DNA of 64,000 nt. Origin: Granulibacter bethesdensis CGDNIH1 (GTDB lineage Bacteria; Pseudomonadota; Alphaproteobacteria; Acetobacterales; Acetobacteraceae). Every line of letters starts with the position of its first letter. The stretch's first letter is position 1. Positions 1 through 13,500 of this stretch are shown here, one piece after another. The position numbers and the translations under genes were made by a program. Where the stretch lies: assembly GCF_000014285.2 (NCBI RefSeq), contig NC_008343.2:1638501-1702500 (forward strand). The letters run 5' to 3'. The notes under the pieces were generated by a model that saw only the letters and a list, made by a program, of their open reading frames with translations, ran no database searches and was not told the origin of the DNA.

Positions 1-447
1 CATGATGCGCTGTATCCTTGGCGATCAGTCGTCGCTGCTTCCCTTTTAGACGGTCCAGGCTAGGCTGGGACCGGGCAGCTTCCGCATGGCGGATCTGCAC
101 TTGAGCACTCCTACCGCATGCACCACAAAAGCAACAGCAGCGGGGAGAAGCTATCCCCTGAGCACAGCCGACCGTAAACCCGGCTATATGCTCAGGGGTA
201 CGTAAGTCGAAGGATAAAGCGGAAGGCAGAGATACCGGCAGCACAGCATGAGTTATCCCCCCTGCTGATAATCAGGCCCTGAAAACCGGGCACTATGGCT
301 GCTCCATCATTCATTCTGAATCCATAAAGCGGCCAGGTATCTTTTTGCAAGTACAAGTTGCGGGACAATGACTGGAAAGCTTTATCCTCTCATCGGCATC
401 GCACATAACGAAAATCAGGGTTTGAAAGCTGTTTTTTGATGATCACA
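1..447. other. Left-edge region without a supported gene; contains a strong hairpin
   Basis: I find no gene here that I can support. The most prominent structure is an inverted repeat: 155-164 pairs perfectly with 189-198, and 166-170 pairs with 181-185 around a 10-base loop. A second small hairpin sits near 83-95 (TCCGC/GGCGGA type). On the minus strand a frame stays open from about 244 to beyond position 1 and contains a Cys cluster (CCCFCGACGR), but it has only a GTG start and no ribosome binding site. It could be a partial gene, a structured RNA or decayed sequence. Confidence 0.3.
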
Positions 448-483
448 TAAAAAATAAAGCCGCTACATATGATATGCAGCGGC
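448..483 (-). terminator. Intrinsic terminator of the S24/XRE repressor gene
   Basis: A symmetric hairpin at 459-483 has outer arms GCCGCT/AGCGGC and inner arms CATAT/ATATG, each interrupted by one unpaired base. Read on the minus strand it is followed by a U-rich run (448-458). It lies 26 bases beyond the stop codon of the minus-strand repressor gene. Confidence 0.75.
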
Positions 484-508
484 AAACAATGAAGAAAATA
501 GCTTACCA

Positions 509-1285
509 TCAAAAAGATCTAATAATTGAAACAACTCTTCCAAATATAAAACATTCAGAATTTTTGTCATATCCTATATTTTTAATTTCTATATCAGAAG
601 AACTATATAAAGCATTATCACTACTAAGTATAAAATTATTATTTTGTTTTGATTTAATGCGTTTTACATTTATAATTTCATTCATGACAACGGCATAAAC
701 GCCATCATATACTACAGATTCATTTGTATCAATAACAAGATTATCTTCTTTATAAATAGTAGGGGTCATATTATCAGCCAGGACATTAAATATAACCAAC
801 CCGTTTACCCCCTTAAAGCAGCTTTCGACAAACTGGCGCTCAAAAAGATAACTTTTGGGAACAATTTCCTGATGATCATTAAGATATGCATATTTGCTTG
901 CCACTTCCTTATCAAAATAAGGAAGATTGATAATATCTTTATGACCAAGATCTGCAGCAATGCTGCCTTCCGGGGTAACCTTTTTTCTACCTCTACCTGT
1001 TGCAAGCCACTCCACGCTGACGCCACACGTTTCTGCCAGCGCAACAAGAGCACTCACTTTCATCTCTTGCCCAGCGATATAGCGATTGAGATTTCCGACC
1101 GGAATACCCGATTCTTTTGACAACAAATTATTGCCGCCAAATTCTTTCATTATTTGCCGCAGTCGCTGCGATCTTTCTTTTACTTGAAGAAAGTCACTCC
1201 GATTATTCACATCACTATCCTGATAAAGAATATCATCATTCATATGAATATCAGAGTTCATGTTTTCCATATTTTGGCAAACCAT
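509..1285 (-). CDS. XRE/S24-family repressor-like regulator lacking the catalytic serine
   Basis: This 258-residue protein has the layout of CI/LexA-like phage repressors. An XRE-type helix-turn-helix lies at about residues 36-95 (ending CGVSVEWLATGRG), and an S24 peptidase-like C-terminal half at about 120-258. In autocleaving members a Ser-Met pair begins the motif SMxPT; here the sequence is DNMTPT, so Asn172 replaces the nucleophile. The partner lysine is kept (K208 in INVKRIK). Self-cleavage is therefore unlikely, and the C-terminal half may serve only for dimerisation or ligand sensing. The gene is AT-rich compared with the core genome, suggesting transfer or prophage ancestry. The start is uncertain: Met6 or Met9 would also keep the whole DNA-binding domain. 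It is co-directional with, and downstream of, the giant repeat-protein gene. Confidence 0.8.
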   Translation of the reverse strand: MVCQNMENMNSDIHMNDDILYQDSDVNNRSDFLQVKERSQRLRQIMKEFGGNNLLSKESGIPVGNLNRYIAGQEMKVSALVALAETCGVSVEWLATGRGRKKVTPEGSIAADLGHKDIINLPYFDKEVASKYAYLNDHQEIVPKSYLFERQFVESCFKGVNGLVIFNVLADNMTPTIYKEDNLVIDTNESVVYDGVYAVVMNEIINVKRIKSKQNNNFILSSDNALYSSSDIEIKNIGYDKNSECFIFGRVVSIIRSF

Positions 1286-1592
1286 CCAAGATATCCGCTT
1301 AACTGCAGATAATCATTTATATTATAAATTTATACTATGATTTTCAAATTTTTATTTAAATATAATCTAACCTCCAAATGAATTTTAAACTTTTGCTGGC
1401 CAAATATTGTCGGACTTGACCAGCAAAATTACTTTAGAAACCAAGCAATATTTAATTTGTTAATTAAACAAATCATAAAAGTTGATAACGGTCAAGGCAA
1501 AGAAAAATAAAACGAAAATTTTCTTTTTATTATTAAGTTTCGTTTTATTTTTCTATTTTTAGATCAAAATATTGTTATTTATTTTGATTTAA
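1286..1592. other. AT-rich spacer between the giant gene and the repressor gene
   Basis: This 307-base AT-rich stretch separates the 3' end of the giant gene from the repressor start. It contains the perfect 17-bp inverted repeat listed separately (1501-1554). The promoter of the repressor must lie in it, but I cannot point to a convincing -35/-10 pair in such AT-rich DNA. Confidence 0.5.
1501..1554 (-). terminator. Perfect 17-bp inverted repeat downstream of the giant gene (probable terminator)
   Basis: Bases 1501-1517 are the exact reverse complement of 1538-1554, with a 20-base loop. Read on the minus strand, the 3' arm is very U-rich (TTTCGTTTTATTTTTCT). It begins 39 bases after the stop codon of the giant gene. 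An A/U-rich stem with a U-rich 3' arm could terminate transcription. An operator for the downstream repressor is the alternative. Confidence 0.5.
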
Positions 1593-4500
1593 TTATCCCA
1601 ATTTTGATATTTTTGATCCTGTTTCTAAAATCAAGTTTGCTATTTTTGCACGAATGGCTTCTAGCTGTCTCCCATCCTCTACACGCGGTGCGCAGTAGCG
1701 GGCGGCAGGAATACCGTTCCGCTTCCTTCCACGAGCTTTCACCTTCGCTGCACCTTTTCCAGTATAGGTATGTGCATTGTGGAACATGTTCCGGTTGTTG
1801 TCCTCCACATAAGTTTCGGAGGCAGCACCCTCGGCAATCACCACATCATGCGTATCAAGCTCGATATGCACGTAGCTCACTGTCTCCACATGCTGTTCCT
1901 GAACGATGGAGACACCGTTCACCAGACGACCGGCTGGAACCAGAACGCCATTGATAAACATTGCATGTAGCGGGGAGACCAGCAGGTCACGCTTCGGCAG
2001 CACGCCATCCAGAGCACCCTGACGGATACGAACCGGCAGCACATCACGACGACCCTGGATAAAGCGACCATTATAGCTCCGACGGCCCAGCCAGCAGATC
2101 GGACGAACTGCCTCACCCGCTGTGATCACGTGATCCCCGATCTGCAGATCTTCAACCGGAACCTCACCACGATCCGTCAGGATCAGCGTGCCATGCACAT
2201 AGCAGGGCGTGCCGTCATCATAGACCGTTACCCCATTCCCGCCCTGAGCCTGACGCATCTTGTAGTTCTGATCATGCGCATTGGGATCAAGCTTGATCGA
2301 GTAATACTGGGTCTTGGTCCCGTCACTGGCCACATGAGACAGGATCAGGAAGACATTTCCCCCATTACTCACCACATCCACCACGTCGGAAGCCTGAGAA
2401 GCCAATCCCATCAGCGTAATGGATTCACCGTTACCAAAATCGGAAACAGTCGCGGCCAATGCTGTGCCTGGCGTGCTGATGATAATGTTACCAGACCCGA
2501 CACCCGCAGAACTCGTGCCACCCAACGTAATCGTGTTGGAGGAATCCAGCGCTTGCGAGACCGTCAACGTGCCATTCGTCTGCATCAGGATATTCGTGTT
2601 GGTCAGCGTATCCGCCAACACCCATCCATCACCCTTCACGTTGATCGTCTGGAACCCGGTATATTGGGTCCCAAACCCGCTCAGAGTGGTGCCAGCACCA
2701 TCCAATTCAAGCACGTTGCCAGTGCCGGCAGCCGTAACCTTACCAATAATGGCGCTGCTGCCGCTGATGGCCAGACGGCTGTTGCCAGCACCAAAATTGA
2801 TAGCACTTCTGAATGTGCTTTGGGTCTGGATTGTTCCAGTATTAACAACCGTTCCTCCGCCAGTCAGCACAATTGCTTGACTGAGCGCACCGATTGCACT
2901 GATTGTCCCGGAGTTGGTAATACTCCCCACGCCGCTAACACTAATACCAGTTGACTGACCAATGTCAGCACTGATCAAGCCGGTATTGCTGATGACTCCA
3001 GAGACAATTGCAACTGCGGTATTGGTTGCACCGGTAATAGCAATCGTTCCGGTATTATTGATTGTTCCGGCGGCTCCCATTGTCACGCCGGTAGAGGCAG
3101 AGCCTGATCCCAGTATCTGTCCACTATTGACCAGCGTTGCGACGTTACCCAGTGAAATCAACGCATTTATAGGCTGTCCACCCTGAATGGTGCCCATGTT
3201 AGTAATGGCCACACCAGTTCCTGCACTAAAGATAGCAGAAGACAAGTTTCCGTTCGAGAGAACAGCTGTTGCCGCATTGGTCAATGCAGCATTTGCAGCC
3301 ATCGTCACAGCACCGGCAAAGGAGCCAGTGTTTGTCAAAGTCCCTTTATTGAGCAATGTGGAGTTGGAGGAAACCGTATTGAATCCTCCCGCAACCCAAG
3401 ATGCGCCAGCATCAACGACCAGGTTCTGGAAGCCAATATATTTGACGCCCAATCCACTAATACTGCCCGCCGAACTGCCGGAGAGCATTTCGAGTGTATT
3501 GGTGCCGGCCGAGTTAGCAACAGCGGTGCCGATGATACGGGATGCAACGCCGAGCTGCAGCAGGTTGGTTCCTGTGCCGGTCATATAGATTGCGGCGCCA
3601 GCACCGTTCGTAACATTGGCGGTTCCGGCAGCCGAGATAGTGCCGGAGTTCGTGATCGTGCCACCTACATCGAGACGGATACCCGTGCCGGCGGTGCCTG
3701 CTACACCGATGCTGCCAGTGTTGATAACCGTTCCGCCTGATGCAAGACGGACGGCATTCAGAAAGCCGATACCTGCACCGGTTCCTGTTTCAAGGATGGT
3801 GCCGGAGTTGTTCAGATAATCTGCCGAGGTATTCGAAAGATAGACACCGCTGGCTGCTGTAAGAGTGCCACCATTATCGGTGATAAGCCCGGCATTGATG
3901 ACGGTGCCTGCGACAGTCGTATTACCGTAAACGCTGACGCCAACCAAATTGCCGGAGATCGTGCCACCGGCAGAGTTCGTGACCCGGCCACCCGTATCAA
4001 ACAGCACGCCCTGACTAGCGCTTCCAGTGGCATTGACGACACCGCTATTAACAAGCGTGGCCGCACCGCCCATTCCTCTAACGGCAATACCACCGGAGCC
4101 AAACGCAATAATGCTCCCTGCGTTATTGATGGAACCACCATTGACACCAACACCGTAGCTTCCACCCCGGATCAGTCCGCCAGCATTGTTGGTAATGACG
4201 TTACCGGTGCCAAACAAGAAAGCACCACTTTGGCTGGTAGAACTGGACAGAATGGTGCCGGAATTGACCAGCGTGCTGCTGGTGCCATTGACCCCATCCG
4301 AAACCGAGCTGATCAGGCCGGAGTTGTTAACCGAACCACCCGTGCCTGCATTAACTCCGCGATAGCTGCTGCTGATAATCGTGCCGGCATTATTAATAAT
4401 AGCACCAGCTACACTAGTATTAACAGCAATAGCATAGCCATTTGCAACGGAATTTGTAATGGTTCCACCAGACGCATTCGTCAGCATAGCCCCATTAGAC

Positions 4501-7500
4501 AAAGTAACAGTCGTACCATTCAGGGTTCCTGTATTTGTCAGTGTGCCGCTATTGAGCAGATTATTAAAACTGCCTGTTCCGGACAAAGTCCATGTTGCAC
4601 CTGCATCGACAGTGCCGGTCTGAAAATTAAGGAAATTGGAAGCATTGACTGTTCCGGCAGATGCTCCAGACAGCATTTCCAACAAGTTCGTGCCTGATGC
4701 GTTAGCGGAAACGGCCCCACTGATCTGGGAACTGACCCCAATTTGTAGTAAATTAGAGCCTGCACCACTAAAGACAATAGCAGTTCCGCCATTGGTTCCG
4801 ATCAAACCATAATTGGTGACAGTGCCGGCGCCAGCAAAAGAAATATTGTTTCCGGCTGCAGCCGTTCCAACAAGCGTACCATAGTTGACAACGGTATTTG
4901 CAGCACCTGCACCAACAATGCTCCCATTTACACGAGCACTGTTAGAAACAGCGGCACTATTTGTTAGGGTTATGGGGCCTGTAAGGGTTGCATTAGTTGA
5001 ATTTATCACCAAGCCACTGACTGACAGTGTGCCATTATTATTTAATGTGCCGTTGTTAGTCAGCACATAGCCAGCCGCCAGAGTATTGTTACCCGTCATA
5101 GCCCAGTTTGCATTGCTGGCTACATTGACGGTCTGGAAATTAACATAACTGACACCAAGACCACTAATAGTTCCTGTCGTTGCAGAGGACATTAACGACA
5201 GGGTATTTGTCCCCGCAGAATTGGCAGTTACCAAACCAACAATCTGCGAACTAGCAGCTAACTGAAGAAGATTTTGGCCTGTTCCGCCCATAACAACAGC
5301 GGTACCGCTCTGGCCAACAATTGAACCACCGTTGGTAATTGTGCCGGAGGATACCAGGCTGATGCCGATACCGGAGGCAGATGTCCCCTGAATAAGGCCA
5401 CCAGCGTCATTAGAGATAATGGCCGTATTCGTGCCAGTGGCGTAAATACCGACTGTACCACCTTGGATAATGGCACCTGCAATGTTGCTGACAAAACCTC
5501 CGCTCAGCAGTCGAATACCATCTGCCACGCTACCAGTAACAATACCGGAATTATAAACAGTAGCAGGGTTACTACCAAACTGAATACCACGGAAGCTTCC
5601 TTGGATAAGACCAGTGTTAGTAATAGTTCCACTGCTGGCAACGGAGGCTCCATATCCGGCTGTGCCACTCCCTGAAAGCGTGCCGCTATTACTGATAGTC
5701 ACTTGCTGCCCAGAAATCGCAGCACCACTAGAATTAAAGACTGCTCCATCACTATTGGTAAACCGACCGCCTGCAATCAGACTGACTGAACCGTTAACTG
5801 TACCATAGTTATCGATCAGGCCTGTATCCAGAATTGTTCCGCTATTATTTATAATGCCGCGATTCTCAAGCGTGCCTGCGACACTCATTGTCAAGCCGCT
5901 TGCAACAGAATTGCTGCCAATTACTGTCCAATAAGCATTCTGATCAATTTGAACATTAAGACCGGTATACTGAGTGCCGATTCCACTGATCGTCCCGCGC
6001 GTTCCTCCAGATGCCAGTTCCAGTATGTTAGCCGCTCCAACAGCCGCCACTGTTCCATTGACGACTGCCGTTGGTACCAGGATGAGCCGATTGGCATCCG
6101 CACTCATCGAAAGGGCGGTTCCATCAGAATTCGCGATCAAACTACCGGTGTTGCTCAGCGTACTCGCTGTGCTCAGGGTTAGTCTGCCAGTAAATGTTCC
6201 GGTGTTGGTCAGGCTCGCTCCCGTCGCAACGAAAGTCTGACTGGTGGAAATCGAGTTACCACCGGTCAGCTGCCAGTTAGAGCCGGAGGCAGCCGTAATC
6301 TGATTGAAACCGACAATAGTTGAACCAAGACCAGAGAGAGTGGGTGTATTGGTTGCCCCTCCCCCAATCAGATTCAGACGATTGACACTCCCTGCACCGA
6401 TGATGGAACCAATGATAACTTGTCCGGCATTCAGATTCAGAACGCTGGTCCCGACACCACCCAAATAGACGGCGGTGCTACCTGCGTTGGAGATGGTACC
6501 AAAATTGCTGATAGTACCTGTACTACCTAGGCTGACTGCAATTGCGCCGGTTCCAGTGACAGTGCCCAGATTGTTCAGTAGCGCATTCGTGCCACCGCCA
6601 TTGACCATGCCGGAAATTGCACCGGTATTGTTGATCGTGCCACCGGCCGAGAAACCAACATTTCCATTGAAAGCTGCACTGGCAGCATTGGTCATGATGC
6701 CCCCAACTGCGAGGGTACCGCTGCTCGTCAATATGCCTTTGTTGAGCAGAGTATTACCAGCAACAATCGTGTTGCTTCCGCCCATATTCCATACTGCACC
6801 GGTATCAACAACAGCATTCTGGAAGCCAAGATAATTGATACCTAATCCGCTTATAGTTCCGGAAAGGGCAGCAGACAGCATTTCGAGTGTGTTGGTACCG
6901 GCCGAGTTAGCAACAGCGGTGCCGATGATACGGGATGCAACGCCGAGCTGCAGCAGGTTGTTTCCTGTGCCGCTCATATAGATAGCAGCGCCAGCACCGT
7001 TCGTAACATTGGCCGCTCCGGCAGCCGAGATGGTGCCGGAGTTGGTGATCGTGCCACCTACATCGAGACGGATACCCGTACCGGCAGTGCCTGTTACGCC
7101 AATGCTGCCAGTGTTGATAACCGTTCCGCCGAGCGCCAACCGAACGGCCACCAGAAGGCCGGAACCTGCACCCGTTCCTGTTTCAAGGATGGTGCCGGAG
7201 TTGTTCAGATAATCTGCCGAGGTATTCGAAAGATAGACACCGCTGACTGCTGTAAGAGTGCCACCATTATCGGTGATAAGCCCGGCATTGATGACGGTGC
7301 CTGCGACAGTCGTATTACCGTAAACGCTGACGCCAACCAAATTGCCGGAGATCGTGCCACCGGCAGAGTTCGTGACCCGACCACCCGTATCAAACAATAC
7401 ACCCTGACTGGCGCTTCCAGTGGCATTGACGACACCGCTATTAACAAGCGTGGCCACACCGCCAAGTCCTCTAACGGCAATACCACCGGAGCCAAACGCA

Positions 7501-10500
7501 ATAATGCTCCCTGCGTTATTGATGGAACCACCACTGATACCAGCACCGTAGCTTCCACCCTGGATCAGTCCGCCAGCATTGTTGGTAATGACGTTACCGG
7601 TGCCAAACAGGAAAGCACCACTCTGGCTGGTAGAGCTGGACAGAATGGTGCCGGAATTGACCAGCGTGCTGCTGGTGCCATTGACGCCATCCGAAACCGA
7701 GCTGATCAGGCCAGAGTTATTGATCGCAGCGCTTGTGCCTGCATTAATGCCACGGAAAGAGCTGTTGGTGATTGTGCCGGCATTGCTGACAACACCGCCG
7801 GTTCCGGCAATAGCGATAGCATAGCTGCTCGAACTGCTGATAATCCCGCCAGCAAGGTTGGAAACTGTTCCCGTCCCACCCAGAGAAACGCCAAAGTTTG
7901 CGCCAGAAATCAGGCCGCTATTGGTAATAGTCGCAACTGTAGTAGCCGAGGCATAGACACCCCAACCACCACTGGAACTGATCGTGCCAGTATTGCTGAC
8001 CAAGCCCGACGTACCCAAAAGAACGACACCGGCACCACCAGTCGCGACACCGCCCGTGATGGTGCCGGCATTGACAACGGTACCATTCGTGATTTGCACG
8101 CCATAGCCGTTGCTCAGCTGGGCACGGATCAGACCACTGGCCTGGTTGGTCACATTACCCGTGATCAGGACACCCCACGGATTAGCGCCCGTCGCAAGGA
8201 TACTACCCGCATTGATCACTGTTGCTTGAACGCTATCAGAAGCAATGACCACGTTGCCCGCGCTGACGATGGTCGCACCAGCCGCGTTGCTCAGCAGGGC
8301 ACCATTGATCAGTGTGACATTGGCACCATTGATAGTGCCTGTGTTTGTCAAAGATCCGCTGTTACGCAGGTTGGTAAAGGTGCTGTTACCACCCAGCGTC
8401 CAGCTAGCACCGGCATCGACAGTGCCGGTCTGGAAATTGACGAAGTTGGAACCACTAATACTGCCCGCCGAACTGCCGGAGAGCATTTCGAGTGTGTTGG
8501 TACCGGCCGAGTTAGCAACGGCGGTGCCGATGATACGGGATGCAACACCGAGCTGCAGCAGGTTGTTTCCTGTGCCGCTCATATAGATAGCAGCGCCAGC
8601 ACCGTTCGTCACATTGGCGGTTCCGGCAGCCGAGATAGTGCCGGAGTTCGTGATCGTGCCACCTACATCGAGACGGATACCGATGCCGCCGGTGCCTGTT
8701 GCACCGATACTACCGCTGTTGATAACAGTTCCGCCGAGCGCCAACCGAACGGCTGCCAGAAAGCCGACCGCTGTAGCGGTTCCTGTTTCAAGGATCGTGC
8801 CGGAGTTATTTACATAATCTGCCGAGGTATTGGAAAGATAGACCCCGCTGGCACCTGCAAGAGTACCTGCATTATCAGTAATAAGCCCCGCATTGATGAC
8901 GGTGCCTGCGACAGTGCTGTTACCGAGAATAGCGACAGCGTTGAAATTGCCGGAGATCGTGCCACCCGCAGAGTTCGTGACCTGGCCACCCGTGTCAAAC
9001 AGCACGCCCTGACTAGCGCTTCCAGTGGCATTGACGACACCGCTATTAACAAGCGTGGCCACACCGCCAAGTCCTCTAACGGCAATACCACCGGAGCCAA
9101 ACGCAATAATGCTCCCTGCGTTATTGATGGAACCACCATTGACACCAGCACCGTAGCTTCCACCCCGGATCAGTCCGCCAGCACTGTTGGTAATGATGTT
9201 GCCGGTGCCAAACAAGAAAGCACCATTCTGGCTGGTAGAGCTGGACAGGATGGTGCCGGAATTGACCAGCGTGCTGCTGGTGCCATTGACGCCATCCGAA
9301 ACCGAGCTGATCAGGCCGGAGTTGTTAACCGAACCACTCGTGCCTGCAGCAATACCCACTACCGCGGCGGTAATTGTGCCGGCATTGCTGACAACATTGC
9401 CGGTTCCGTCGATAGTGATAGCAAAGCTGCTCGAACTGCTGATAATGCCGCCAGCAAGGTTGGAAACTGTTCCCGTCCCAGCCAGGGAAACGCCAAATCT
9501 TGCGCCAGAAATCAGGCCGCTATTGGTAATAGTCGCAACTGTAGTAGCCGAGGCATAGACACCCCAACCACCACTGGAACTGATCGTGCCAGTATTGCTG
9601 ACCAAGCCCGACGTACCCAAAAGAACGACACCGGCACCACCAGTCGCGACACCGCCCGTGATGGTGCCGGCATTGACAACGGTACCATTCGTGATTTGCA
9701 CGCCATAGCCGTTGCTCAGCTGGGCACGGATCAGACCACTGGCCTGGTTGGTCACATTACCCGTGATCAGGACACCCCACGGATTAGCACCCGTCGCAAG
9801 GATACTACCCGCATTGATCACTGTTGCTTGAACGCTATCAGAAGCAATGACCACATTGCCCGCGCTGACGATGGTCGCACCAGCCGCGTTGCTCAGCAGG
9901 GCACCATTGATCAGTGTGACATTGGCACCATTGATAGTGCCTGTGTTTGTCAAAGATCCGCTGTTACGCAGGTTGGTAAAGGTGCTGTTACCACCCAGCG
10001 TCCAGCTAGCACCGGCATCGACAGTGCCGGTCTGGAAATTGACGAAGTTGGAACCACTAATACTGCCCGCCGAACTGCCGGAGAGCATTTCGAGTGTATT
10101 GGTGCCGGCCGAGTTAGCAACGGCGGTGCCGATAATACGGGATGTAACACCGAGCTGCAGCAGGTTGTTTCCTGTACCGGTCATATAGATTGCAGCACCA
10201 GCACCGTTCGTAACATTGGCGGTTCCGGCAGCCGAGATAGTGCCGGAGTTCGTGATCGTGCCACCTACATCGAGACGGATACCCGTGCCGGCGGTGCCTG
10301 CTACACCGATGCTGCCAGTGTTGATAACCGTTCCGCCTGACGCAAGACGGACGGCATTCAGAAAGCCGATACCTGCGCCGGTTCCTGTTTCAAGGATGGT
10401 GCCGGAGTTGTTCAGATAATCTGCCGAGGTATTCGAAAGATAGACACCGCTGGCAGCTGTGAGAGTGCCACCATTATCGGTGATAAGCCCGGCATTGATG

Positions 10501-13500
10501 ACGGTGCCTGCGACAGTCGTATTACCAAAAACGCTGACGCCAACGAAATTGCCGGAGATCGTGCCACCGGCCCAGTTTGTGACCTGGCCACCAGAACTAA
10601 ACAGCACGCCCTGACTAGCGCTTCCAGTGGTATTGACGACACCGCTGTTAAAAAGCGTGGCCGCACCGCCATTTCCCCTAACGGCAATACCGCCGGAGCC
10701 AAACGCAACAATGCTCCCTGCGTTGTTGATGGAACCACCATTGACACCAGCACCGTAGAGGCCACCCTGGATCAGTCCGCCAGCACTGTTGGTAATGACG
10801 TTGCCAGTGCCAAACAAGAAAGCACCACTCAGGCTGCTGGAGCTGGACTTTATAGTTCCAGAATTGACCAGCGTGCTGCTGGTTCCATTGACGCCATCGG
10901 AAACCGAGCTGATCAGGCCGGAGTTATTAATTGCAGCGTTTGTGCCTGCATTAATACCCACTGCCGTACTGGTGATTGTCCCGGCATTGCTAATAACCGC
11001 ACTAGTGCCGGACACAAATACGCCATAGCTACTGCTACCAGTGGCAGTAGCGCTGATAATGCCGCTAGTTTGGTTAGTTATTGTGCCGGTGTTAGCAAAT
11101 GAGACGCCATATGTGGCACCAGATATAAGACCACTATTGATGACATTGCCGCTGCTGGTCGTGTTGCCAAATACAATGCCTGCAGATGCTGTGCCTATAA
11201 TCTGTGCGGAAGTTCCCGTGTTACTGACTGTACCTGAACCAATAAACACACCATAGGTCGAGCCGCTGATGAGGTTGGTATTGCTTACCAGACCCGCACC
11301 TGAAAGCCAGGCGCCCTTACCACTATTTCCATTGGCAATCAGTGTACCAGCATTGGCGATAGTACCATTTGCAATACCTGCACCAGCAAAGCCACCCTGG
11401 ATCAGTCCGCCAGCACTGTTAGTAATGACGTTACCAGTGCCAAACAGGAAAGCACCACTCTGGCTGATAGAGCTGGACAGAATGGTGCCGGAATTAACTA
11501 GCGTGCTGCTGGTGCCATTGACACCATCGAAAACCGAGCTGATCAGGCCGGAGTTGTTAACCGAACCACTCGTGCCTGCAGCAATACCCACTACCGCGGC
11601 GGTAATTGTGCCGGCATTGCTGACAACATTGCCGGTTCCGTCGATAGTGATAGCAAAGCTGCTCGAACTGCTGATAATGCCGCCAGCAAGGTTGGAAACT
11701 GTTCCCGTCCCACCCAGGGAAACGCCAAATCTTGCGCCAGAAATCAGGCCGCTATTGGTAATAGTCGCAACTGTAGTAGCCGAGGCATAGACACCCCAAC
11801 CACCACTGGAGCTGATCGTGCCAGTATTACTGACCAAATCCGACGTGCCAGCAAGATAGACACCAGCACCACCGGTCGCGACACCGCCCGTGATGGTGCC
11901 GGCATTGACAACGGTACCATTCGTGATTTGCACGCCATAGCCGTTGCTCAGCTGGGCACGGATCAGACCACTGGCCTGGTTGGTCACATTACCCGTGATC
12001 AGGACACCCCACGGATTAGCGCCCGTCGCAAGGATACTACCCGCATTGATCACTGTTGCTTGAACGCTATCAGAAGCAATGACCACGTTGCCCGCGCTGA
12101 CGATGGTCGCACCAGCCGCGTTGCTCAGCAGGGCACCATTGATCAGTGTGACATTGGCACCATTGATAGTGCCTGTGTTTGTCAAAGATCCGCTGTTACG
12201 CAGGTTGGTAAAGGTGCTGTTACCACCCAGCGTCCAGCTGGCGCCGGCATCGACAGTGCCGGTCTGGAAATTGACGAAGTTGGAACCACTAATACTGCCC
12301 GCCGAACTGCCGGAGAGCATTTCGAGTGTATTGGTGCCGGCCGAGTTAGCAACAGCGGTGCCGATGATAGCGGATGCAACGCCGAGCTGCAGCAGGTTAG
12401 CTCCTGTGCCACTCATATAGATTGCAGCACCAGCACCGTTCGTAACATTGGCGGTTCCGGCAGCCGAGATAGTGCCGGAGTTGGTGATCGCGCCACCTAC
12501 ATCGAGACGGATACCCGTACCGGCGGTGCCTGTTACACCAATGCTGCCAGTGTTGATAACCGTTCCGCCTGACGCAAGACGAACGGCCGCCAGATCACCA
12601 ATGGCTGCACCAGTTCCTGTTTCAAGGATCGTTCCGGAGTTGTTCAGATAATCTGCCGAGGTATTGGACAGAAACACGCCATGCGCAGCCGTAAGAGTAC
12701 CACCATTATCGGTGATAAGTCCGGCATTGATAACAGTGCCGGCAACAGTTGCAGAGGTACTGAAAAGGCTAATGGCATTGAAATTGCCGGAGATTGTACC
12801 ACCGGCAGAGTTCGTGACCCGGCCACCCGTGTTAAACAACACGCCCTGACCGAAGGTTCCAGTGGCATTAACGACACCACTGTTGACAAGTGTGGCCGCA
12901 TTACCAAGTCCTCTAACGCCGCTACCACCAGAGCCAAACGCAATAATGCTCCCTGCGTTATTGATGGAACCACCATTGACACCAGCACCGTAGAAGCCAC
13001 CCTGGATCAGCGCGCCAGCACTGTTGGTAATGACGTTACCGGTACCAAACAGGAAGGCACCACTCTGGCTGGTAGAGCTGGACAGGATGGTGCCGGAATT
13101 AACTAGCGTGCTGCTGGTGCCATTGACGCCATCCGAAACCGAGCTGATCAGGCCGGAGTTATTGATCGCAGCGCTTGTGCCTGCATCAATACCACGGAAG
13201 GAAGTGCTAGTAATTGTCCCGGCATTGCTGATGACAGCGCCAGTTCCAGCAATGGTGATAGCATAACTGCCGCCGCTGATAATGCCGCCAGCAACGTTGT
13301 TGATCGTTCCAGCCGCGGCAAGGCTGATACCAATAGTGCTTCCTGTAACCGCACCCGTATTATTGATCGTCCAGGCTGTACTAAGGCTGCTCTGTATCCC
13401 GATGCCAGCGGTATTCGCAACTGTCGTCCCCGCCAGAATAAGAATCGGATTTGATGAGGCAGTCGTAAGAATAACACCCGAGGTAGTGGACGTCAGCGTG

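Noticed and set aside
1-244. Minus-strand open frame with a Cys cluster running off the left edge
   Set aside because: It has only a GTG start without a ribosome binding site and matches no family I know; the frame cannot be judged without sequence left of the window.
8094-10340. 748-residue plus-strand open frame
   Set aside because: It is antisense to the giant gene and follows from its biased repeat codons; the same frame recurs in each DNA repeat, and no family is recognisable.
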